Positions 27,545 to 33,466 of a stretch of DNA of 33,466 nucleotides are shown piece by piece. Source of the stretch: CAXQZU01 sp964228555. GTDB taxonomy: Bacteria; Planctomycetota; PLA2; JAEUHO01. The position numbers were made by a program, and so were the translations under genes. The notes beneath the pieces were generated by a model. It was not told the DNA's origin. It did not search any database and saw only the letters and a program-made list of their open reading frames with translations. The stretch covers positions 1 through 33,466 of the forward strand of contig CAXQZU010000068.1 of the NCBI GenBank assembly GCA_964228555.1. Direction: 5' to 3'. Within the stretch, counting starts at the first letter, position 1. Every line of letters starts with the position of its first letter.

Positions 27545-27727
27545 GGCAGGGCTCCGCAGGGGGCCCGCCGGCACAGGCCTACGGCGGCAGTGTCGCCGCC
27601 CCTGCGGGTCGCGCAAGGGGAGCCCCCGCGACGCGGCGGCGGGGCTCTACGCCCGGGGGCCTGTCATGCGGCAGGCCGGCCGCACGTCGTGCGCGCCCAA
27701 ATCGCGCGGGCGGGAGGTCCTGACCCG

Positions 27728-27733
27728 TAGGAT
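27728..27733 (+). promoter_or_regulatory. Candidate -10 box (TAGGAT) of metK
   Basis: TAGGAT lies 24 bases before the metK ATG and upstream of its GGGAG Shine-Dalgarno (27747-27751). No good -35 is found at 16-18 bases. No SAM-type riboswitch structure is visible in the short leader. Confidence 0.35.
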
Positions 27734-27757
27734 CGGGGGCTTCCCCGGGAGCCGAGC

Positions 27758-28939
27758 ATGGGCACGCTGTTCACCTCCGAGGCCGTCACCTGCGGCCACC
27801 CCGACAAGGTCTGCGACGTGGTCAGCGACTCGGTGCTGGACGCCTACCTGGCGCAAGACCCGCGGGCGCGCGTCGCCTGCGAGACCTATGCCACCAACGG
27901 CCTGTGCCTGGTGGGGGGCGAGGTGCGCACCCAGAAGCCCGGCGTGCACGTGGACGTGGCCGACGTGGCCCGCCAGGCCATCCGCGAGATCGGCTACGGC
28001 GACCGCCGCTTCGGCTACCCGGCCGACGACATCGCGGTGATGGTGGTGCTGGGCCACCAGTCCTCCGAGATCGCGCAGGGCGTGGACCGCAGCGACGGCG
28101 AGCAGGGCGCGGGCGACCAGGGCCTGATGTTCGGCTACGCCTGCCGCGAGACCGACGTGCTCATGCCGCTGGCCATCCACCTCTCGCACGTCATGGCGCG
28201 CGGGCTGGCCGACCTGCGGCGCAGCGGCACGCTGCCCTACCTGCGGCCCGACGGCAAGACGCAGGTGACCGTCGAGCAGGACGAGCACGGCCGCCCGCGC
28301 CGCCTGCACACCCTCGTGGTCAGCACGCAGCATGACGAGGATGTGGGCCAGGACCGCATCCGCGCCGACGTGAAGAAGCACCTCTACCCGTTGCTGCCGC
28401 AAGCGATGCTCGACGAGGGCACGCGCCTGCACGTCAACCCCACGGGCTCGTTCAGCATCGGCGGCCCCAAGGGCGACACGGGCCTGACCGGCCGCAAGAT
28501 CATCGTGGACACCTACGGCGGCTCGGCCCCGCACGGCGGCGGCGCCTTCAGCGGCAAGGATCCCAGCAAGGTGGACCGCAGTGCCTGCTACATGGCGCGC
28601 TACGTGGCCAAGAACGTGGTGGCGGCAGGCCTGGCCGAGACCTGCCAGGTGCAGCTGGCCTACGTGATCGGCGTGGCCGAGCCGGTGAGCGTGCGTGTCG
28701 AGGCCACCGGCGGCAAGGTGCCCGACGCCGTGCTCTCGGCGGCCGTGCGCGACGTGTTCCGGCTCACCCCGAAGGCCATCATCGACACGCTGGGCCTGCT
28801 GCGCCCGATCTACGCCGACACGGCCATGCGTGGCCACTTCGGCCGCCCGGGACTGCCGTGGGAGGCCACGGACAAGGCCGAGGCCCTCGTGGCGGCCGCG
28901 CGCAAGCACGAGGGACGCCCGGCCGGCGCCGCGCGCTAG
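27758..28939 (+). CDS. metK: S-adenosylmethionine synthetase
   Basis: The product has 393 residues, normal length for the cytoplasmic enzyme that makes S-adenosylmethionine from ATP and methionine. The N-terminal domain has TSEAVTCGHPDKVCDVVSDS with the ATP-phosphate His. The signature GAGDQGLMFGYACRET and the P-loop-like GGAFSGKDPSKVDRSACYMA are intact, as are HVNPTGSFSIGGPKGDTGLT and KIIVDTYGG. The active-site loop between them (about residues 95-125) is present. GGGAG is six bases upstream of ATG 27758. It appears to be a single-gene unit, with divergent lipoprotein upstream and a 327-base gap downstream. No anomalies are seen. Confidence 0.97.
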   Translation: MGTLFTSEAVTCGHPDKVCDVVSDSVLDAYLAQDPRARVACETYATNGLCLVGGEVRTQKPGVHVDVADVARQAIREIGYGDRRFGYPADDIAVMVVLGHQSSEIAQGVDRSDGEQGAGDQGLMFGYACRETDVLMPLAIHLSHVMARGLADLRRSGTLPYLRPDGKTQVTVEQDEHGRPRRLHTLVVSTQHDEDVGQDRIRADVKKHLYPLLPQAMLDEGTRLHVNPTGSFSIGGPKGDTGLTGRKIIVDTYGGSAPHGGGAFSGKDPSKVDRSACYMARYVAKNVVAAGLAETCQVQLAYVIGVAEPVSVRVEATGGKVPDAVLSAAVRDVFRLTPKAIIDTLGLLRPIYADTAMRGHFGRPGLPWEATDKAEALVAAARKHEGRPAGAAR

Positions 28940-29266
28940 GTGCGCGGGCGGCGCAGGTGGCGCGAGCACGTGCGGCGCGCTGGGCCGGGGGCGCTCAGGC
29001 CCCTTGCTCCTCCTCGCGTACGCCGGATGCGCGACGTCGTCGTCATCGGCCTTCCGCACCCCGTCCAGCGCGCCGGTTCGTGGGCGGTTGGGGCGTTCGA
29101 GGCGCTCAGGGGCAGTTGGAGGCAGGGGTGGGGCGAGAGGACGCGTGGTGCGCGGGTGGAAGGGCGGGCGCGGGGCCGGGCGGGGCCGGCAGGCTGGCGC
29201 AGGCCGGGTGCGGTTGGTAAGGTGTGCCGTGGCTGCGCGAGCGCGGCCGCCCTCCCGGAGTCCCCG
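28940..29266. other. Intergenic region between metK and the pseudopilin-like gene
   Basis: 327 bases of very GC-rich sequence with no convincing gene. Frames stay open on both strands, but their translations are Arg/Gly/Ala-rich and match nothing I know. The only clear signal is an extended -10-type promoter near the right end (29215-29223). I find no tRNA; the GGTTCG-like string near 29075 lacks a matching T-stem. Confidence 0.6.
29215..29223 (+). promoter_or_regulatory. Candidate extended -10 promoter (TGG-TAAGGT) of the pseudopilin-like gene
   Basis: TAAGGT (29218-29223) is preceded by TG one base away, as in extended -10 promoters, which can work without a good -35. The same GGTAAGGTG string appears in front of feoA. 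It lies 43 bases before ATG 29267, with GGAG at 29257-29260 as the ribosome site. Confidence 0.4.
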
Positions 29267-29941
29267 ATGCGTCCCGCGACCTCCCGACGTGCCCAGGCCG
29301 GCTTCTCCTTCATCGAGATCCTGGTCGTGATGGGCATCATCACGCTGCTGACGAGCATGGTGGTGGTCGTGATCCCGCTGATGAACGAGCGCGGCGCGCG
29401 CACGAAGTCGCAGGACAACGTGAAGAACCTGGTCATCATGATGCAGGCCCTGAACACGAACATCAGCCAGTGGCCGCCGTACAACGGCAAGTGCTTCGTG
29501 CTGGCGCCCATCGCGCACGGCATCCACAACCCCGAGGCGCCCGGCGCGATGGACGTGTTCTTCAGCCCCGCTGACGCCCTCTACAAGGTGACCGGCGTGG
29601 ACGTCGCCCGCTACAAGGCCGTCACCAAGCAGAAGCTGAAGTCGGGCGAGGACGTGCGCGAGCTCACCTCGTATGCGGGCCGCCGCAACGGCGACGGCGC
29701 GGAGTACGTCCTGACCTCGGCCGACACCAGCGCCAAGGGCCTGATCTGCTTCAGCGACGACGACGACGGAGCCCTGCACCACAAGGCCGGCCTCGTGGTG
29801 GCCTACGCCAACGGCCGCACCGAGTTCATGACCTGGGACGACCTGGGCATGACCGAGCCCAAGAACGAGCGCCAGCCCGACCCGTTCCTGGGCGAGAGCG
29901 CCACGAGCGAGATGCTCAAGATGCTGAGCAGCGGGCGCTAG
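29267..29941 (+). CDS. Pseudopilin-like protein with type IV prepilin N-terminus
   Basis: The product has 224 residues. The N-terminus is a classic class III signal: a short basic leader, cleavage after Gly12 (QAG|FSFIEILVVMGI), Phe at +1 and Glu17 at +5, followed by a hydrophobic helix of about 22 residues (ILVVMGIITLLTSMVVVVIP). The rest is a soluble domain with TSYAGRRNGDGAEYVLTSAD, a short Asp-rich patch (SDDDDG) and VVAYANGRTEFMTWDDLGM. This resembles planctomycete and type II secretion pseudopilins. It needs a prepilin peptidase and a GspF-like platform; a GspF-type gene lies at 8.7-9.6 kb but no others are nearby. GGAG precedes the ATG by six bases. It is a single gene followed by a small hairpin (29953-29967). 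Confidence 0.87.
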   Translation: MRPATSRRAQAGFSFIEILVVMGIITLLTSMVVVVIPLMNERGARTKSQDNVKNLVIMMQALNTNISQWPPYNGKCFVLAPIAHGIHNPEAPGAMDVFFSPADALYKVTGVDVARYKAVTKQKLKSGEDVRELTSYAGRRNGDGAEYVLTSADTSAKGLICFSDDDDGALHHKAGLVVAYANGRTEFMTWDDLGMTEPKNERQPDPFLGESATSEMLKMLSSGR

Positions 29942-29952
29942 GCGCGCGGCGT

Positions 29953-29967
29953 CCCGGCCCGGCCGGG
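29953..29967 (+). terminator. Short GC hairpin after the pseudopilin-like gene
   Basis: CCCGGC and GCCGGG pair over 6 bp with a 3-base loop, 11 bases after the stop codon. No T-tract follows. It is weak evidence for a transcript end; the larger hairpin at 30086-30135 is a stronger candidate. Confidence 0.25.
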
Positions 29968-30085
29968 GCGGCCCCAGCGTCGCAGGCGCCAGATCCCCTG
30001 CGTGCGGCCCGCGCCCGCGCGAGACGGGTGCGTGGGGGCCCGCGGTACCGGAGCCGTGGCCGGGGGCCTGTGCGCAGGAGCGCAG

Positions 30086-30135
30086 GGGCGCAAGGAATCG
30101 CCTCCGGGCCGTCCCCGGGGGGCGATCTTGCGCCC
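30086..30135 (+). terminator. Large two-part hairpin upstream of the unknown lipoprotein
   Basis: The outer arms 30086-30102 and 30121-30135 pair over 15 bp (GGGCGCAAG with CTTGCGCCC, ATCGCC with GGCGAT), with a 2-base bulge at 30095-30096. Inside the 18-base loop, CCGGG and CCCGG form a second 5-bp stem. It lies 145 bases after the pseudopilin stop. The right arm contains the TTGCGC -35 of the next gene. It may end transcription from upstream, or as DNA act as a long operator. Confidence 0.55.
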
Positions 30136-30157
30136 GCGTGGGGGCACAGGCTATCTT
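30128..30157 (+). promoter_or_regulatory. Candidate sigma-70-type promoter of the unknown lipoprotein
   Basis: TTGCGC (30128-30133) and TATCTT (30152-30157) are 18 bases apart. The GGCTATCTTCC string is identical to the one at the strong DksA-operon promoter (16821-16831). The -35 lies in the right arm of the large hairpin at 30086-30135. The leader is about 75 bases, with GAGGAG at 30226-30231. Confidence 0.6.
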
Positions 30158-30236
30158 CCTGCCCCTGCGGGCAGGTGCAGGCCGAGGCGGCCTGTGGGTG
30201 CCCGTCGTGCGGCCCCGAGGGCCGCGAGGAGCCTCC

Positions 30237-31004
30237 ATGCGCATCTCCGGCCTGTTTGCCGCCACCGCGGTCGTGCTTGCCTCCTGCCTCAACGGCCTGG
30301 GTGCCGACGAGGGCAAGCCCAGCGCGGGCCGTTGGGTGCTGGACCTCAAGCACGGTCCGCTGGACACCGTGGACGTCCCCGGTGCGCGCGGCAGCGTGAC
30401 GGCCTACCACTACATGACGCTGAAGGTGACCAACAACACCGCCTTCACGCGCGAGTGGCGCCCGATGGTGCGTGCCATCACCGACACGAAGCCCGAGTCG
30501 CCCTACTACGCGCTGCCGCTGACCGAGGCGCTGGACGCGGTGCGCCGCCAGGAGCGCAACATCGCCCTGCCGATGCTCAGCGAGACGATGGGCAAGATCG
30601 ACCCGGGCCAGACCATCGAGTGCGTGGCCATCTTCGGCCGCCTCGACCCCATGTACGACCGTGTCAACGTGCAGGTGCACGGCCTCTCCAGCAGCGTGGC
30701 CGTGTTCAAGGTCGAGAAGTACCCCGGCGACCGCGTGATCGTCGTGGATGCGGCCTACCACGACCGCAACCAGAAGGTGCTGGCGGCCCTGCGCCAGGAG
30801 GCTCGCGAGGCGGGCAGCGACAAGCTTCCGGCCGCCGAGACCGAGGTGCAGGAGATCCTCGAGCGCCGCTTCTGGGACATCGCCTACTCGCGCCGTGGCG
30901 ACGAGCACCAGGCCGAGGACAGCCCCATCTCCTTCGTGGGCGAGGGCTGGAAGCTGGACGGCGAGCCCAAGGTCCTGCGCGTCATCGTCGGCGCCGGAAA
31001 GTAG
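30237..31004 (+). CDS. Unknown exported lipoprotein
   Basis: The product has 255 residues. The signal MRISGLFAATAVVLASCLNG has a lipobox LASC (Cys17). The mature region starts with a beta-rich domain, probably Ig-like (WVLDLKHGPLDTVDVPG, YHYMTLKVTNNTAFTREWRP, PGQTIECVAIFGRLDPMYD, VNVQVHGLSSSVAVFKVE). It ends with a charged segment containing a helix (QEAREAGSDKLPAAETEVQE) and SPISFVGEGWKLDGEPKVL. The YMTLKVTNNT strand suggests a protein that contacts others through a beta sandwich. I do not recognise a family or function. The GAGGAG Shine-Dalgarno ends five bases before ATG 30237, and a good promoter lies about 80 bases upstream. It appears to be a single-gene unit, convergent with dnaE. Confidence 0.8.
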   Translation: MRISGLFAATAVVLASCLNGLGADEGKPSAGRWVLDLKHGPLDTVDVPGARGSVTAYHYMTLKVTNNTAFTREWRPMVRAITDTKPESPYYALPLTEALDAVRRQERNIALPMLSETMGKIDPGQTIECVAIFGRLDPMYDRVNVQVHGLSSSVAVFKVEKYPGDRVIVVDAAYHDRNQKVLAALRQEAREAGSDKLPAAETEVQEILERRFWDIAYSRRGDEHQAEDSPISFVGEGWKLDGEPKVLRVIVGAGK

Positions 31005-31006
31005 CC

Positions 31007-31032
31007 GCCGGCCCGCGCACGCGGGCGCCGGC
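31007..31032. terminator. Bidirectional GC hairpin between convergent genes
   Basis: GCCGGC plus CCGCG pair with CGCGG plus GCCGGC, with a 2-base bulge (31025-31026) and a very small loop. It fills most of the 40-base gap between the unknown lipoprotein stop and the dnaE stop, so it could end transcripts from both sides. There is no T-tract on either strand. Confidence 0.5.
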
Positions 31033-31044
31033 CGCGGGCCCGAC

Positions 31045-33466
31045 CTAGGGGTCGCGGCTGAGGAACTCGGCGGCCGCCACGCCAGGGGCTGCTGCGACGG
31101 CCTCCAGCAGGCCCGCCTCGGCCGCCACGCCCCAGCCCTGCCCGGCGCGCACGCGGGCCACGAACCCGGGCTCTGGCTGGAACTCCAGCACCACGGGCAG
31201 CGGCCCCGGCCAGCGGCCCAGCACCTGCTTGAGGGCCGGCAGGGCCTCGGCCCCCTGGGGGGCCAGGCGCAGCAGCAGGCCCCGCGCCAGCATGCGCGGC
31301 GCATCCTCGACGGGCACGATCATGTCCACCTGCAGGCTGGGCTTCTCGCGCGTGTGGTCGATGCGGCCCTCGACGATGACCACGCGGTCGGCCACGACAT
31401 GGTGGCCCTCCGCCGCGTAGCCCTTGGAGAAGAGCACGCACTCCAGCGTGCCCGCGAAGTCCTCGAGCGTGAAGAAGGCCATCTTGCGGCCCTCGTTGGG
31501 GCCGCTCTTCACGATGGTCACGCGTGGCGCCAGGATCATGCCGCCCAGCCGGACCTTGTCCCGGCTGCGCTGGCCCTCGGGCACCTCCGGCAGCGACACG
31601 GTCGTGGCCGGCGCGAACAGGCGCAGCGTGCGCTCGTGGCGCGCCAGCGGGTGGTCGGTGGCGTAGTAGCCGATGGCCTCGCGCTCGCGCGCCATCTTCT
31701 CGGTCTCGCTCCACTCGGCCACCTGCGGGTAGTCGGGCTCGGCCCCGCGCGAGGCCTCGGCCCCGAACAGGCCCATCTGGCCGCTGGCCCGGTCGCTGGC
31801 CATGGCCGCGCCCAGCGCCATGGCGCGCTCGATGGCCGCCGTGGTGCGGGCGCGGGAGACGCCGGCCGCGTCGAAGGCGCCGGCCCGGGCCAGCGCCTCC
31901 AGCACGGCGCGGTTGGCCGTGTGCAGGTCGATGCGCTCGCAGAGGTCGAAGATGCTCAGGTAAGCCCCCCGTGCGCGACCCGCCACGATGGCCTCGGCGG
32001 CCGCCCGGCCCACGCCCTTGATGGCCGCCAGGCCGAAGCGGATGTCCCGGCCCTCGACGGCGAAGTCGGCCTCGGAGCGGCTCACGTCGGGCGGCAGCAC
32101 CGCGATGCCCATGCGGCGCGCCTCCTCGACGTACTCCGTCACCTTGTCCATGTCGGCCATCTCGCACGTGAGCAGCGCCGCCATGAACTCGCGCGGGAAG
32201 TGGCACTTGAGGAAGGCCGTCTGCCAGGTGAGCACGGCGTAGGCCACCGTGTGGCTCTTGTTGAAGCCGTACCCGGCGAAGTGCTCCAGCTGGTCCCAGA
32301 TGTGCGAGGCGTGCGGCTCGGCCATGCCGCGCGCCACGCAGCCCTCGACGAACTTGGCGCGGAACTTCGCCAGCAGCTCGGGCTTCTTCTTGCCCATCGC
32401 CTTGCGCAGGTTGTCGGCCTCGGCGAGGTCGAAGCCGGCCAGGATGTTGGCCACGCGCATGACCTGTTCCTGGTAGACGACGACGCCCAGCGTCTCCTTG
32501 AGGATGGGCTCCAGCGACGGGTGCGGGTACTCCACCGCCTGGCGCCCGTTCTTGCGCTCGATGTACATGTCCATCATGCCCGACCCCATCGGGCCGGGCC
32601 GGTAGAGCGCCACGATGTCGCTCAGCTCGCTGAAGCGGTCGGGCCGGATCTGCCGCAGCAGCTCGCGCATGCCCGACGACTCCAGCTGGAACACGCCCAG
32701 CGCATCGCCCTGCGCCAGCATCGCGAAGGTGGCGGCATCGTCTGCAGGCAGGCGGTCGAGGTCGGGCGGCGTGGCCCCGCCGCGCGCGATGTTCTCCAGC
32801 GTCTTGGCGAGGATGGTCAGCGTGCGCAGGCCCAGGAAGTCCATCTTCAGCAGGCCGACGTCCTCGAGCACGTCCATCGTGAACTGCGTGGTGACGTCGT
32901 CACCCACCTTGGCCAGCGGCACCAGCTCGCGCAGCGGGCGGTCGCTGATCACCACGCCGGCGGCGTGCTTGCTGGCGTTGCGGTTGAGGCCCTCCAGCTT
33001 GAGGGCCACGTCCATCAGCTCCTTGTAGGTGCCGTTGCCCTCGACCTCGCTGCGCAGGTCGGGGTCGGACTGCAAGGCGCCCGAGAGCGAGACCTTGGGC
33101 CCGTGGGGCACCTTCTTGGCCAGGGCGTCCACCTCGGGCAGCGGCACGCCCATCACGCGGCCCACGTCGCGGATCACCGCGCGCGCGGCCATCGTGCCGA
33201 AGGTGATGATCTGGCTGACGTACTGCTCGCCGCCGTACTTCTCCTGCACGTAGCGGATCACGCGCTCGCGCCCGTCCTTGCAGAAGTCGATGTCGAGGTC
33301 GGGCATCGAGATGCGCTGGGGGTTCAGGAAGCGCTCGAAGAGCAGGTCGTGGGCCAGCGGGTCCACGTTCGTGATGCCCAGCGCGTAGGCCACGATGCTG
33401 CCGGCGCCGCTGCCGCGCCCCGGGCCCACGGGGATGCCGTTCTCCTTGGCGTAGCGGATGAAGTCC
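31045..33466 (-). CDS. dnaE: DNA polymerase III alpha subunit, C-terminal 806 residues (5' end beyond window)
   Basis: The frame enters from the right edge with DFIRYAKENGIPVGPGRGSG, the C-family polymerase active-site region, and runs to a stop at 31045-31047. Visible elements in order: MPDLDIDFC with catalytic Asp residues, ITFGTMAARAVIRDVGRVMG, the palm and fingers (GVVISDRPLRELVPL, MDVLEDVGLLKMDFLGLRTL), GVFQLESSGMRELL, LYRPGPMGSGMMD, GVVYQEQVMRVANILAGFDL, FNKSHTVAYAVLTWQTAFLK, the tandem helix-hairpin-helix region (IRFGLAAIKGVGRAAAEAIV) and an OB fold (GRKMAFFTLEDFAGTLECVLF). The C-terminal tau-binding part is present. It is the replicative polymerase catalytic subunit; the N-terminal PHP domain is outside the window. 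The residue after GRGS is Gly, where most DnaE have Ala. It looks intact, with no frameshift. Confidence 0.97.
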   Translation of the reverse strand, partial: DFIRYAKENGIPVGPGRGSGAGSIVAYALGITNVDPLAHDLLFERFLNPQRISMPDLDIDFCKDGRERVIRYVQEKYGGEQYVSQIITFGTMAARAVIRDVGRVMGVPLPEVDALAKKVPHGPKVSLSGALQSDPDLRSEVEGNGTYKELMDVALKLEGLNRNASKHAAGVVISDRPLRELVPLAKVGDDVTTQFTMDVLEDVGLLKMDFLGLRTLTILAKTLENIARGGATPPDLDRLPADDAATFAMLAQGDALGVFQLESSGMRELLRQIRPDRFSELSDIVALYRPGPMGSGMMDMYIERKNGRQAVEYPHPSLEPILKETLGVVVYQEQVMRVANILAGFDLAEADNLRKAMGKKKPELLAKFRAKFVEGCVARGMAEPHASHIWDQLEHFAGYGFNKSHTVAYAVLTWQTAFLKCHFPREFMAALLTCEMADMDKVTEYVEEARRMGIAVLPPDVSRSEADFAVEGRDIRFGLAAIKGVGRAAAEAIVAGRARGAYLSIFDLCERIDLHTANRAVLEALARAGAFDAAGVSRARTTAAIERAMALGAAMASDRASGQMGLFGAEASRGAEPDYPQVAEWSETEKMAREREAIGYYATDHPLARHERTLRLFAPATTVSLPEVPEGQRSRDKVRLGGMILAPRVTIVKSGPNEGRKMAFFTLEDFAGTLECVLFSKGYAAEGHHVVADRVVIVEGRIDHTREKPSLQVDMIVPVEDAPRMLARGLLLRLAPQGAEALPALKQVLGRWPGPLPVVLEFQPEPGFVARVRAGQGWGVAAEAGLLEAVAAAPGVAAAEFLSRDP

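Noticed and set aside
29065..29095. GGTTCG string resembling a tRNA T-loop
   Set aside because: The flanking bases do not form a 5-bp T-stem and no acceptor or anticodon stem can be drawn around it.
28936..29529. Minus-strand frame across the metK-pseudopilin gap
   Set aside because: It runs through the pilin N-terminus and its product is Arg/Pro/Ser-rich; the gap has a plus-strand promoter instead.

Overview
This is a single-copy stretch of a very GC-rich bacterial chromosome (well above 70 % G+C by eye, with strong G/C bias at third codon positions). I infer a member of the Planctomycetota. Four features point that way: a prenyltransferase/squalene-oxidase-repeat lipoprotein with the YGSMTYA motif I associate with planctomycetes, a DksA/TraR-type gene directly before lspA (an order I recall from the PVC group), a lone pseudopilin-type protein, and several small lipoproteins of unknown function. 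waaA (Kdo transferase) indicates a diderm cell that makes Kdo-containing LPS. I see no rRNA, tRNA, insertion sequence, integron, prophage or CRISPR array. Most genes are chromosomal housekeeping genes mixed with poorly known envelope proteins.

Layout. 1-2.4 kb: a divergent pair, a sulfatase/alkaline-phosphatase-superfamily lipoprotein (left end cut off) and a DUF3179 protein. 2.4-5.35 kb: a ferrous-iron uptake operon, feoA-feoB plus a small Cys-rich FeoB-associated membrane protein, behind a Fur-box-like palindrome. 5.4-8.75 kb: the prenyltransferase-repeat lipoprotein, an unknown membrane protein, and an unusual ThiF-TusA-ThiF-like fusion, all tightly packed. 8.7-10.8 kb: a GspF/PilC-type protein on the minus strand and a zinc-ribbon membrane protein. 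10.8-15.75 kb: uvrB, an SPFH/band-7 protein and uvrC. 15.8-16.7 kb: a XerC/D recombinase on the minus strand. 16.8-19.3 kb: a DksA-like protein, lspA and pyrD joined by 4-base stop/start overlaps, behind a near-consensus promoter. 19.4-23.4 kb: secA and waaA, overlapping. 23.4-27.5 kb (minus strand): a large carboxypeptidase-regulatory-like repeat protein, two paralogous mini-lipoproteins and a DUF4258 protein. 27.7-31 kb: metK, a pseudopilin-like protein and an unknown lipoprotein. 31.0-33.5 kb: the C-terminal 806 residues of the DNA polymerase III alpha subunit (dnaE), cut by the right end of the window.

Functional themes are nucleotide excision repair (uvrB, uvrC), replication and chromosome resolution (dnaE, xer), protein export and lipoprotein maturation (secA, lspA, which would process the many lipoproteins encoded here), LPS core assembly (waaA), iron uptake (feo), and pyrimidine and SAM synthesis (pyrD, metK). 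The parts most worth a second look are the ThiF-TusA fusion with its coupled membrane protein, the DksA-like protein with a histone-like tail and rearranged cysteines, the two mini-lipoproteins around a DUF4258 gene with several dyad sequences, the large hairpin that contains a promoter -35 box near 30.1 kb, and a set of genes that lack Shine-Dalgarno sequences but carry -10-like boxes placed for leaderless transcription.
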